From the NCBI GenBank assembly GCA_945957185.1, contig CAMFKA010000018.1, positions 1-15,643 of the forward strand: 15,643 bases of DNA, written 5' to 3'. The stretch comes from an uncultured Chlamydiaceae bacterium. GTDB taxonomy: Bacteria > Chlamydiota > Chlamydiia > Chlamydiales > Parachlamydiaceae. Below, piece after piece: positions 1-8,012 of the stretch. Below the pieces are notes generated by a model, which saw nothing but the letters and a program-made list of their open reading frames with translations, searched no databases and was not told the DNA's origin. Both the position numbers and the translations under genes were made by a program. Each line of letters starts with the position of its first letter. Position 1 is the stretch's first letter.

Positions 1-1166
1 CAAAAGGCAAAGTTCCAGCCCACATAAAAGAAAGATCTTTTAATCATCCAAAAACAGGCAATCACATAGTATTAATTCTCAATGAAGTAGAAGACCCACG
101 TCAGCCATCTTGCAATTTTCGTTATTCGTTAGTGTCGATTCTGTTTATCTCTTTAATGGGTATTTTGTGTGGAGCAAAGGATTGGGAAGAAATTGTACAA
201 GCTGCCAATGGAATGGAAGATTGGATACGTAAATATGTCGATATTTCATCTGGAATTCCTTCGAGCAAGACATTAAAACGCGTTATGAGCCTCATTCCTA
301 CGGACTCGTTAAAACGTTTACTAGATTGTTTAAGGTCAAACTTCACAGAAGGCGATATCATTGCGATAGATGGAAAAACGCTGCGTGGTAGTCGAGGGTG
401 GAGTGAAGAGGATCGTCCACTTCACTTATTGCATGCCTGGAGTACTGACCTTGGAATCTGTTTAGCACAAGTAGCTGTAGAGGAAAAATCCAATGAAATC
501 ACAGCGTTCCCAAAATTGGTTGAACGATTGGAGCTCAAGGGAATGATTGTTACCGCGGATGCTTTAAATACTCAAAAAAATAACGCTGCTGCGATTGTTA
601 ATCAAAAGGCAGACTACGTATTACCTGTAAAAGGGAACCATAAAGACCTTTATGAAGATATAGAGCTACTTTTTGAAGATGCGGATAAAAAATGTTTCAA
701 GGGTGTTGATGCGGCAGAAGAGCACAATCAAGAAAAATCTGCAGGAAGAGTAGAAGAACGAAGCTATCAGCTTTTGGATGCAGAAGGTCTCATAGCAGTA
801 AAAGAATGGCCTGGTTGTTCTAGTGTTGGGCGAGTGATTAGGAAGAGAACAAAAAAGGGAAAAACGTCGATTGAAACTTGTTATTACATAACTACTCTAG
901 AGCTTGATATAGATAGATTTTCTAAGAGTGTTAGGAAACATTGGGGAATCGAGAATGGCTTACATCTGGCTTTAGATGTAGTTTTTGAAGAAGATAAGCA
1001 TCGTTACCAAGATAAGGTTGGAGCAGCAAACTTATCACTATTGAGGAAGGTAGGATTAGCAATTTTAAGTAAAGATACAATGCTTAAATGTGGAAAACCG
1101 GCAAAGCAAATGCGAGCCGCAACGTCTGCAGGGTACAGAGATCATTTAATCAAAAATTGTTTTTAA
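1..1166 (+). CDS. ISAs1-family transposase, 5' end outside window
   Basis: This is a DDE transposase of the ISAs1 (H-repeat) type that catalyses movement of its own insertion sequence. The frame is open from base 3 to the TAA at 1164-1166, so about 387 residues are visible and the true start lies left of the window. The GTG at 132 is only an internal codon, because family-typical sequence lies upstream of it, including EVEDPR encoded at 84-101, the usual N-terminal motif. Family landmarks are IAIDGKTLRGS (first Asp, codon 369-371), VTADALNTQ (second Asp, codon 558-560), PVKGNHK, and HWGIENGLH (Glu, codon 951-953) followed by DVVFEEDKHR. All three catalytic residues are present and no frameshift is visible, so the enzyme could be active. 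It is more A+T-rich than the genes after it. The right end of the IS must lie shortly after 1166, but its partner terminal repeat is outside the window. Confidence 0.95.
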   Translation, partial: KGKVPAHIKERSFNHPKTGNHIVLILNEVEDPRQPSCNFRYSLVSILFISLMGILCGAKDWEEIVQAANGMEDWIRKYVDISSGIPSSKTLKRVMSLIPTDSLKRLLDCLRSNFTEGDIIAIDGKTLRGSRGWSEEDRPLHLLHAWSTDLGICLAQVAVEEKSNEITAFPKLVERLELKGMIVTADALNTQKNNAAAIVNQKADYVLPVKGNHKDLYEDIELLFEDADKKCFKGVDAAEEHNQEKSAGRVEERSYQLLDAEGLIAVKEWPGCSSVGRVIRKRTKKGKTSIETCYYITTLELDIDRFSKSVRKHWGIENGLHLALDVVFEEDKHRYQDKVGAANLSLLRKVGLAILSKDTMLKCGKPAKQMRAATSAGYRDHLIKNCF

Positions 1167-1198
1167 TGGTCAGTCACCTGAGGCCGTGGGCTTTCGGA

Positions 1199-1227
1199 TT
1201 GATAATTTTTTGTGTGGGGTTTATGAT
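1199..1227 (+). promoter_or_regulatory. Putative sigma-70-type promoter for the PseC-like gene
   Basis: A -35 box TTGATA (1199-1204, 5 of 6 to consensus) and a -10 box TATGAT (1222-1227, 5 of 6) are separated by exactly 17 bases. Transcription would start near 1234, about 35 bases before the ATG at 1269. An 11-base palindrome, GGATTCAATCC (1228-1238), covers the expected start site and could be an operator or chance. The -35 box lies only 33 bases past the transposase stop, so it may belong to the end of the insertion sequence. Confidence 0.55.
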
Positions 1228-1268
1228 GGATTCAATCCTCAAAGACAAAGACTAAGGAGAGTTTAGTC

Positions 1269-2471
1269 ATGACCGAATACGCCCCCTTCCTTCCCTATGC
1301 TAAGCAATCCATTTCGGAGGCTGATCAGCAGGCTGTTGCTAAAGCGTTAGCATCCAATGCGATCACTCGAGGTCCCTGCGTTGAAGCTTTTGAGGAAGCT
1401 ATCGCCAAACAGTGCGATGCTAAATATGCAGTCTGCTTCCACACCGGTACCGCTGCGCTCTCCGCCGCATACAACGCCGCGGGATTGACTGTTGGCGACC
1501 GTGTCATTACCACACCTAACTCGTTCGTTGCCACGATTGGCCCCGCATTGCAACAAAAAGCTACTCATGTCTTTGTCGACATCGACCTTGAAACCGGAAA
1601 TCTCGATTTAGAACAAGTGAAACACAACTTAGAGGTGCGTTCGACAAGAGGAAAAACTTTTATTGTGCCGGTCCACTTCTCGGGAATCGCTGTCGATATG
1701 AAAAAATTGGATCAAATGCTTGCGGATCCAGAAATCATTATTATCGAAGATGCCGCACATGCTATTGGCTCTTACTATCCCTCGGGGGAAAAAGTGGGAA
1801 GCTGCGTCTACAGCCAAATGACAATTTTTAGCTTTCATCCCGCTAAAACGATTACTTCGGGAGAGGGAGGTGCCGTAACGACAAACGATCCTATTCTCTA
1901 CCATCTGCTGAAACGATACCGCAATAATGGAATCGAAAGAGACTCTAATCTATGGGCAGAGGTGGACCCCAACGGTGGGTACGAAGGGTATTACCAAGTG
2001 GAAGAAATTTCCAACAACTATAACGTCACCGAAATGCAAGGGGCGCTAGGGCTGAGCCAGCTGACACGCCTAGGAGAATTTGTAGAAAAGCGAAGAGCGC
2101 TCTTGAAAGCGTATCGCAAAGAGTTCGAAGGGTTCTCTGCCGTCAAGATGTTTACAGATCGCTATGACGACGCAACCGCGTTTCACCTCTGTGTGGTACA
2201 AATCGATTTTGCCGGGTTGAAGTGGAAACGAGCCGAATTTATGAGCGAGTTGAAAAATCGCGGGGTGGGAACGCAAGTGCACTACATTCCTCTCTATCGC
2301 CATCCGGTGTTTATTAGAGCTTCCGGAGATATCCACGAGTACTTCCCAAAAATGGAGCAATACTATGCGGAGGCATTAACGCTGCCTCTCTACTACGACA
2401 TGACAACCGAAGACGTTGTCCGTGTTGCCGATGCCGTGAAGTCCTTAATCTCCAGTCCGAGGATGACGTAG
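1269..2471 (+). CDS. pseC: DegT/DnrJ/EryC1-family aminotransferase, PseC-like
   Basis: This is a cytosolic PLP-dependent aminotransferase that would convert a UDP-4-keto sugar into a UDP-4-amino sugar. The closest named type I recognise is PseC, which makes UDP-4-amino-4,6-dideoxy-N-acetyl-altrosamine on the way to pseudaminic acid. The protein has 400 residues, the normal family length. Seen features are the N-terminal PYAKQSISEADQQAV and ITRGP (about 9-36), HTGTAAL (58-64, phosphate binding), TPNSF (82-86), PVHFSGI (134-140), the Asp of EDAAHA (D161, PLP ring nitrogen), and SFHPAKTITSGEGG with K193 as the Schiff-base lysine. The start is clear: AAGGAGA at 1254-1260 lies 8 bases before the ATG. 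No other pseudaminic acid genes are in the window, so the exact substrate is inferred; another UDP-amino-sugar pathway is possible. Confidence 0.85.
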   Translation: MTEYAPFLPYAKQSISEADQQAVAKALASNAITRGPCVEAFEEAIAKQCDAKYAVCFHTGTAALSAAYNAAGLTVGDRVITTPNSFVATIGPALQQKATHVFVDIDLETGNLDLEQVKHNLEVRSTRGKTFIVPVHFSGIAVDMKKLDQMLADPEIIIIEDAAHAIGSYYPSGEKVGSCVYSQMTIFSFHPAKTITSGEGGAVTTNDPILYHLLKRYRNNGIERDSNLWAEVDPNGGYEGYYQVEEISNNYNVTEMQGALGLSQLTRLGEFVEKRRALLKAYRKEFEGFSAVKMFTDRYDDATAFHLCVVQIDFAGLKWKRAEFMSELKNRGVGTQVHYIPLYRHPVFIRASGDIHEYFPKMEQYYAEALTLPLYYDMTTEDVVRVADAVKSLISSPRMT

Positions 2472-2527
2472 GAGATAATCTAGTCTTTATGTCATTGGTA
2501 ATTAACATCCATTGAAAAGAACAAGAC

Positions 2528-2567
2528 AACGCGGAGACACGGAGACGCAAAGGCGCAGAGTTTTTTC
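2528..2567 (+). repeat. GGAGACAC-type intergenic repeat copy
   Basis: The non-coding stretch 2472-2714 contains a run of short degenerate units (CGCGGAGA, CACGGAGA, CGCAAAGG, CGCAGAG) ending in a run of six T. The layout matches the CACTGAG repeats at 9149-9193 and 9474-9517, which also consist of 8-9 base units, and the copy at 9149-9193 likewise ends in GAGAG plus a T run. GCGGAGA (2531-2537) can pair with TCTCCGC about 40 bases downstream. I see no gene in 2472-2714. Confidence 0.55.
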
Positions 2568-2649
2568 ATTTATAAATCTCCGCTTTGAATGATTTTGACC
2601 CACAGGAGTTAGACTCCGATCGCCCTGTTAAAAGTTCCCGGTTTTAGAA

Positions 2650-2678
2650 TTGCAACACAAAATTCGGTGTGTTATGAG
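2650..2678 (+). promoter_or_regulatory. Possible promoter for the chemoreceptor-like pair
   Basis: TTGCAA (2650-2655) and TATGAG (2673-2678) are 17 bases apart, and the -10 is preceded by TGT as in an extended -10. Each box matches consensus at only 4 of 6 positions. The spacer is bracketed by AACACA (2654-2659) and TGTGTT (2668-2673), a 6-bp inverted repeat that could bind a regulator. It is the best candidate in the gap but weak. Confidence 0.3.
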
Positions 2679-2714
2679 CTGAGTGAACAGGTTTAGCAAT
2701 CTTGAGGGAAGGCG

Positions 2715-4724
2715 TTGAGTTTATTAGGCAAGCTTTTTGGATTTTTTTCCTACCGTCAGCGGTTTTTGACTCCTGCCGTCGCTTATATTTTATGCACTCC
2801 CTATCCCGTCTATGTCGTCATTGAAACGTGTAAATTTTGGATACGGCAATACGAATGGCAAGTAGAGGGGAATCACCTTCAAAAAGAGCTGAATGATCTG
2901 CTGAGCAATGTCAGTGTTTACCCGTTTATGAAAGCGGATCCCGAGGGATCGGAGGAGCTAATCCGCAGCATCAACAATGGCTTCGCAGCAATGGCGCTCC
3001 AAAATACGACGGAAGACCCTCGGTTTTATGTACTTGGTGACGGGTATTCCCGTTTGAAGACGCCTTCTATCTCCACCAAAGATATCTACGAAAAATGGAA
3101 CGAGTACCGCAAAGGGGGACAATCTTCCACCGCAGATTATGAACAGATGCAAGAGATGACGGAAGCGATCAGAAAGCAGCTGCTTCAACTGGGCTACACT
3201 TATGCTCTTTTCCAAGGGCATGAACTCTCTACGCAGAGCTACGCCAATTTAACATTGGAGAGTCTTCCTAGAATTGTCGAGATGACGAGACGTCTCGCGG
3301 CAACACATCAATTGCTGGGAGACAATCCCTCTAAACCAAGCCAAATGGTTGCGCTTTACACCGAAATACGAAGAGAACGGGAAGCGGCAGAGCGCACTTT
3401 CGATAAATTTTACGGCACTTTTCGGGAAGGTCACCGTTTTACTATTAAAGAGTTGGATCCTCTAAGAAAGAGCTTTATCGATTTTTCGACTCATTTGACA
3501 GAGTTTATCGATCAAAAGGCGAATGGACTAAAATCTTCCGATAAAGATCCTGTAGGATTTAGCGACGTCATTTGGGCAAAAGATAAACTAATCGAAGAGT
3601 TGTATGCCCTACAAGAACCTGTTTTACAGCATACTCTCACAGTGAAAAAATGGTTCTATTACGCTTTTCTTTCTCAATTCCTTTTTCTCCTATTGGTGGT
3701 GTGGTTTTTGGTAAAACACCGCGGACTAAGTATCCACCTGATTGCTTTGCGGGACCACATTAATAATCTTGCCAAAGGCGATCTTTCCTACTGCTTTACA
3801 ACACAAGAAAAAGACGAGTTCGGGATCATTGGTAAAGCTGTTGATAAAGTTGTAGACGTCATCGGGATTATCGTCGGTGATTTGGTTTCTTTCAGCAAAC
3901 AGATCGAAGAGATTACTGTACGAGTGTCGTGGGCTGTACGTGAACAGGAAGAAACGCTTTTGGAGCAAGAGAAAATCATCGTGGAGGGAAAAAAATCCGC
4001 GCAACAGATCTCGGAACGAGCGAGATTTCTGTCGAATCTCCTTAGCGAAATGTGTGAATCATCTCAATTGACGGTACAAGCAGAGCACGCGCACAGCGAT
4101 CTGAAAAAAATGCGTCTAAATATGGATGCTCTTGTACGTGCTTCGGGAGACTTTTTAACAAATTTCAATGCTTTTTCCGATAAAGTGATGAGCACACAAA
4201 AGAAAGTTAATTTTATGGATCACCTTGGCGACCAAGCCAAAATGTTGTCTCTAAACGGTAAAATCGAAAATGCAAGCATTTTAAAGACGGCGGCAAATTT
4301 TTCTGAAATTACCAAAAAGATAGAACGGTTCTCCGATAATAGTGAAGAGGCAACTTCCCGCATTAAGAAAATTATTAAAGAATCGATGGAAGGCGTAAAA
4401 GCGGTGAAGATAGAGTCGCTGCGCTGCCTAAGCGAGATCAGCGCAGGGGTAGGACAATTAAATCTTGTCAGCATGCAACTGGAAGAGATCGCAAAATTAG
4501 GGGAAGATCAGCAGAGGAAGTTCTTAAAAGTAGACGAATTGATGAAGGTGCAAGCGGCATCGTCGCAAAAGGTGATCGAGAACATACAGAACTTGTTGAC
4601 TCCGGCGAATGAAAACGCCGCTTTGGTCCATCAGATTCCAAAGATTTTGGGCGATATCATCGAACATCAAAAAAAATTGACGCATGTGATCGGAAAAGTG
4701 AGGTTTAATCATGAATCTCAATGA
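2715..4724 (+). CDS. HAMP and MCP-like membrane protein, diverged signalling tip
   Basis: This 669-residue protein is probably an inner-membrane sensor with chemoreceptor architecture. A hydrophobic stretch near 20-38 is the likely first membrane segment, followed by a helix-rich extracytoplasmic domain of about 270 residues with no family I recognise. A clear membrane helix lies at 313-334, then a HAMP-like linker (about 335-390, with KGDLSY and EKDEFGIIGKAV), then a long coiled-coil region. Residues 502-540 resemble the MCP signalling hairpin (DQAKMLSLNGKIENAS), but the stretch after it lacks the glycine-rich tip that normally follows. The start is TTG, preceded by GAGG at 2704-2707. It overlaps the next gene by 14 bases, so the pair is very likely cotranscribed and may form a complex. 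No CheA, CheW, CheR or CheB is in the window. The ligand and output are unknown. Confidence 0.75.
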   Translation: MSLLGKLFGFFSYRQRFLTPAVAYILCTPYPVYVVIETCKFWIRQYEWQVEGNHLQKELNDLLSNVSVYPFMKADPEGSEELIRSINNGFAAMALQNTTEDPRFYVLGDGYSRLKTPSISTKDIYEKWNEYRKGGQSSTADYEQMQEMTEAIRKQLLQLGYTYALFQGHELSTQSYANLTLESLPRIVEMTRRLAATHQLLGDNPSKPSQMVALYTEIRREREAAERTFDKFYGTFREGHRFTIKELDPLRKSFIDFSTHLTEFIDQKANGLKSSDKDPVGFSDVIWAKDKLIEELYALQEPVLQHTLTVKKWFYYAFLSQFLFLLLVVWFLVKHRGLSIHLIALRDHINNLAKGDLSYCFTTQEKDEFGIIGKAVDKVVDVIGIIVGDLVSFSKQIEEITVRVSWAVREQEETLLEQEKIIVEGKKSAQQISERARFLSNLLSEMCESSQLTVQAEHAHSDLKKMRLNMDALVRASGDFLTNFNAFSDKVMSTQKKVNFMDHLGDQAKMLSLNGKIENASILKTAANFSEITKKIERFSDNSEEATSRIKKIIKESMEGVKAVKIESLRCLSEISAGVGQLNLVSMQLEEIAKLGEDQQRKFLKVDELMKVQAASSQKVIENIQNLLTPANENAALVHQIPKILGDIIEHQKKLTHVIGKVRFNHESQ

Positions 4725-6858
4725 TAAAATCCGTCGCTTTCTTCTGAAATGCACCTACTCTCAAAAATTAGCTGTCGTTCTATTGTGCACCTTTCTCTCC
4801 TTTATTTTTATTGTAGGGGGACTTTGGTTCACTTCTCAGGGACTTTATCAACAGGCTAAAAACGATAGCCGCACCTTTTTATTCCAACAGAAGATGGGGC
4901 AGCTGACCAATAACCTCCAAACATATCGGTTGGAGGCTCTTTATTCCCGAATAAACCCTAAAGCTGCCGACCGCCCTGCTCTTGACAGCATCGCTGAAGC
5001 TGTCGATCACGAATTAGATCAGTTTGTGACCTTCTTAAAAGAGTACGTCTCCAACGAGAGCTTTAAGTTATTTCGTCAAAAGCTGCAGTTCCACGTCGAA
5101 GAGATGGAAGACTTCGTAAAAGATTGGAACGAGCTTAAATCGCTATCTCAAAGTATCGACGCCACGTCTTTCGATGAAAAAGCACATCAATTGTTTGTGA
5201 ATCTGAGAAGCAGTCAAATTAAATTGTGGGAGTTCTTCCGATTGTATTGGAACGATGACGAAGGAACCAAGCGTCTGATTGATCTCTCTTTCGATACTCT
5301 GCCGGAACTAACAGATCTGACTGTTAACTTTTTTTCAGCGGCGTTTGATGTTCCTCCAAGAGGAGAATTCAAAACCTCCGAGTTAGAAACCTTGGCCTTG
5401 CAATTGCAGGAGGTGTTGAACAAAATTGAAGTGCAAATGAGCGGTTTAGAAAGCCTTATCGACACGCCCTTAGAAAGAGATACGCATCAGTTCCTAGAGG
5501 AATCACTTGTCAAAATTTCCGGCGCAGCCAACCTCTTTATCGCTAAAGCTTCCTCTACAGATACGCAAGAAGCCTCCTCTCTGTATGTGACAACGCGCGA
5601 GGCTGTAAAATCTTTTGGGGGTGTTCAGGATAAGATTTACGGGTTCTTAAGGCAAATGCTGGATAAGCAGGCAGCGACGATGAAGTTTCGCCTCTATGTC
5701 GGATACTTTCTTGTCTTTCTTGCTCTGATTACCGTGTTGATTATTTATTTTGCAAAGGTAGTTTTGCAACCTTTGAAACATCTGTCCGATGCTGCTAACG
5801 AATTGGCGATCGGTAAAGTGAACATTCGCATTCCTATCGCCAAAAGAGATGAAGTGGGCGAGATCGCAGAGGCTTTTAACGCGTTGGCGGCTTTTCTTGA
5901 AAACACCCTTAGAGAGGTTAAAGGGGTCTCAAATGGGCTTTTAAACTCGGTGCAAGTAATTTTGGATGTCGCTAGGAAATTGGAGCGCAATATTGCCATT
6001 CAAGACGCTGAATTGGCGGTTGTCAAGGGACATATCAAGGAGATAGCTATCGTTGTCAAAGAGTTTTCGCTACTCCTTACAAATGTGTATAAAAGCATTA
6101 ACACAACGACTGGTTTTGCAGATATTGGTATGAAAAGCCTTTCTGAGATGGAACATGTCATGCAGCAAATTGTTGATGCTTCAGAGAGTATTGTGGGGAC
6201 GTTGGGAAAATTAAACCGCAAAATCTGTTCGATTAATGAAGTGATCGGAACGATTGTAAAAATTGCCGATCAAATTAGTTTGTTATCTCTGAACACCGCT
6301 ATACAGGCAAATAAAGCGGGGCCTGAGGGCAAAGGGTTTACTGTTATCGCAAAAAAAATTCGAGAACTTTCCGGTCAGACAGCTTCTTCTACTCTAGATA
6401 TCGAAGACACTGTCAGAGAGATTATCTCGACTGTAGATGCTGCAACAAGGGAAGTAAACCAATTTCTGGAACAGGTGTTGTCGCAGGTGAAGGACTCCAC
6501 ACAGTTAAGCGATGAATTTAAAAAATTGATCCACTTCTTCCAGCACCAAGTGGAAGTGTTTAGCAGCGTTAATGAAGATATGGCTAGACAAGCGGAGAGC
6601 GCAACAGAGCTGCAAGAGATGCTGAAAGGGATTTCAGATGCCTCCAAAAGGACTACGTTATCTGTAGGGCAGTTTTATCGTGAAATTGAGTCTCTGCACC
6701 AATCGACGACAAATTTGGTCGAAAAAATTGATAGTTTTACTCATCCAAGTTACATTTTATTAGCTGCCGGGACCGCGGCGAACGAAGAGAACGATGAAAC
6801 ATTTCGTTCTACCGGGAAAAATCCGACTTTTCCACAGTCAAACGCGGAAAAGTCTTGA
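4711..6858 (+). CDS. Methyl-accepting chemotaxis-like membrane protein
   Basis: This 715-residue protein is built like a chemoreceptor: a membrane helix at about 19-42, a helical sensory domain of about 280 residues, a second membrane helix at 327-348, a HAMP domain at 349-401 (LQPLKHLSDAANELAIGKV, then KRDEVGEIAEAFNAL), and a long coiled coil. The signalling hairpin is recognisable at 515-560 (SLLSLNTAIQANKAGPEGKG, then FTVIAKKIRELSG). Compared with E. coli Tsr (NAAVEAARAGEQGRGF), the Glu, Arg and second Glu at the trimer and kinase-contact positions are Q532, K535 and P538. The C-terminus has no NWETF-like methylation tether. It overlaps the preceding gene by 14 bases, with AGTGAGG just upstream of the ATG. 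The overall design says sensor or scaffold. Whether it controls a CheA-type kinase cannot be told from this sequence. Confidence 0.85.
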   Translation: MNLNDKIRRFLLKCTYSQKLAVVLLCTFLSFIFIVGGLWFTSQGLYQQAKNDSRTFLFQQKMGQLTNNLQTYRLEALYSRINPKAADRPALDSIAEAVDHELDQFVTFLKEYVSNESFKLFRQKLQFHVEEMEDFVKDWNELKSLSQSIDATSFDEKAHQLFVNLRSSQIKLWEFFRLYWNDDEGTKRLIDLSFDTLPELTDLTVNFFSAAFDVPPRGEFKTSELETLALQLQEVLNKIEVQMSGLESLIDTPLERDTHQFLEESLVKISGAANLFIAKASSTDTQEASSLYVTTREAVKSFGGVQDKIYGFLRQMLDKQAATMKFRLYVGYFLVFLALITVLIIYFAKVVLQPLKHLSDAANELAIGKVNIRIPIAKRDEVGEIAEAFNALAAFLENTLREVKGVSNGLLNSVQVILDVARKLERNIAIQDAELAVVKGHIKEIAIVVKEFSLLLTNVYKSINTTTGFADIGMKSLSEMEHVMQQIVDASESIVGTLGKLNRKICSINEVIGTIVKIADQISLLSLNTAIQANKAGPEGKGFTVIAKKIRELSGQTASSTLDIEDTVREIISTVDAATREVNQFLEQVLSQVKDSTQLSDEFKKLIHFFQHQVEVFSSVNEDMARQAESATELQEMLKGISDASKRTTLSVGQFYREIESLHQSTTNLVEKIDSFTHPSYILLAAGTAANEENDETFRSTGKNPTFPQSNAEKS

Positions 6859-6876
6859 CTATTCCGCATTTGACTG
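6835..6876. repeat. 20-bp inverted repeat spanning the stop of the MCP-like gene
   Basis: The arms 6835-6854 and 6857-6876 match at 18 of 20 positions with two bases between them, and the TGA stop (6856-6858) lies in the centre. There is no T run after the stem, so it is not a standard intrinsic terminator. TTGACT motifs occur in the repeat (6855-6860 and 6870-6875), and GACTATT (6857-6863) can also pair with AATAGTC just before the ATPase start. The element fills most of the 32-base gap before the ATPase gene. It may be a protein-binding site, an attenuator or an insertion scar. Confidence 0.6.
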
Positions 6877-6890
6877 CAAAATAGTCGGGT

Positions 6891-8012
6891 ATGGAACGGT
6901 ATCAAAAAAAAGCAATTCTCGCAGATCTTCATAAAAAGATGGTGCTCTTAGCCGGCCCTCGGCAGGCTGGAAAGACAACTCTAGCGAAGTCGATCGCAAC
7001 CGAATTTTCCTCATCATTGTATTTGAATTTTGACAGCGCAACAGATCGAAAGATAGTCCATGAAACGTCTTGGCTTCCTTCGACGGAATTACTGATCTTT
7101 GATGAAATTCATAAAATGAAAGATTGGAAAAATTACCTTAAAGGAGTTTTTGACACCAAATCTCCTCATCAAAAAATACTAGTAACTGGAAGTGCGCGAT
7201 TAGAGGTTTTTAATCAGGTTGGAGACTCATTAGCCGGCCGTTATTTTTTGCATCGATTAATGCCGTTGTCGCCTGCAGAATGTGCCAAAGTTGGAGTCGA
7301 TTATCCATTAGAAAGATTTTTAGAAAGAGGGGGATTTCCTGAGCCATTTTTATCCGATACGCTTGTGGATGCAAATCGTTGGCGGTTGCAATATACAGAC
7401 AGTTTATTGCGTGAAGATGTTCTTAACTTCGAAGAGATACATAACCTAAAGGCGATCCGGTTGGTTTTTGAACTTTTGAGAGAAAAAGTGTGCTCTCCAA
7501 TATCTTACTCATCAATTGCTGAAGATGTCGCCATCTCTCCCTCAACGGTAAAAAAATATATTCAAATATTAGAAGCTCTTTTTGTGATATTTAGGGTTAC
7601 TCCCTATTCAAGAAATATCGCAAGAAGTTTGCTGAAAGAGCCAAAAATTTATTTCTTTGACACAGGGCTTGTGAAGGGGGATGAAGGAGCAAGAATCGAA
7701 AACATGGTTGCAGGTTCCTTATTAAAGCATGTTTATGGGAAAATTGATTATTTGGCAGAAAATTATGCTCTTCATTACCTCCAAACCAAAGATCGTCAAG
7801 AAGTGGATTTTGTGCTTGTTCAAGACGATGTTATCAAAGAGATGATTGAGGTAAAAAAATCCGACGCTTCGCTTAGTAAAGGGATTGATTATTTCCATAA
7901 AAAATATTCGTATTCGGCTTGTCAAATTGTTAAAGATTTGAAACATGAGAAAGTGACTGAAGGGGTTCCTATCCTTCGTATGGATCGTTATTTGAAGAAT
8001 CTGTTTCTCTAA
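6891..8012 (+). CDS. AAA-family ATPase with DUF4143 domain
   Basis: This 373-residue protein belongs to a widespread prokaryotic ATPase type (AAA_14 plus DUF4143) whose cell role is not established. Walker A is AGPRQAGKTT (21-30), Walker B is LLIFDEIH (67-74), and a sensor-1-like strand is ILVTGSARLE (96-105). A winged-helix-like stretch lies near 204-230 (SYSSIAEDVAISPSTVKKYI). The C-terminal part carries QEVDFVL (303-309) and EMIEVKK (317-323), a layout resembling PD-(D/E)XK nuclease folds; catalytic activity is not shown. The ATG has only a weak ribosome site (GTCGGG). The gene is A+T-rich compared with the division cluster, and the family is commonly spread by transfer, so it is probably acquired. 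Its TAA stop is also the left target-duplication triplet of the palindromic element that follows. Confidence 0.9.
   Translation: MERYQKKAILADLHKKMVLLAGPRQAGKTTLAKSIATEFSSSLYLNFDSATDRKIVHETSWLPSTELLIFDEIHKMKDWKNYLKGVFDTKSPHQKILVTGSARLEVFNQVGDSLAGRYFLHRLMPLSPAECAKVGVDYPLERFLERGGFPEPFLSDTLVDANRWRLQYTDSLLREDVLNFEEIHNLKAIRLVFELLREKVCSPISYSSIAEDVAISPSTVKKYIQILEALFVIFRVTPYSRNIARSLLKEPKIYFFDTGLVKGDEGARIENMVAGSLLKHVYGKIDYLAENYALHYLQTKDRQEVDFVLVQDDVIKEMIEVKKSDASLSKGIDYFHKKYSYSACQIVKDLKHEKVTEGVPILRMDRYLKNLFL

Noticed and set aside
132..1166. Transposase starting at the GTG at 132
   Set aside because: The frame is open to the left edge and encodes the family-typical EVEDPR motif upstream, so the GTG is internal and the gene is cut by the window.
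1167..1200. Right terminal inverted repeat of the insertion sequence
   Set aside because: A GC-rich stretch (CCTGAGGCCGTGGG) looks suitable, but the left end is outside the window, so no pairing can be shown.
2560..2567. Intrinsic terminator after the aminotransferase gene
   Set aside because: There is a run of six T, but no strong GC stem directly before it; the T run belongs to the repeat unit.
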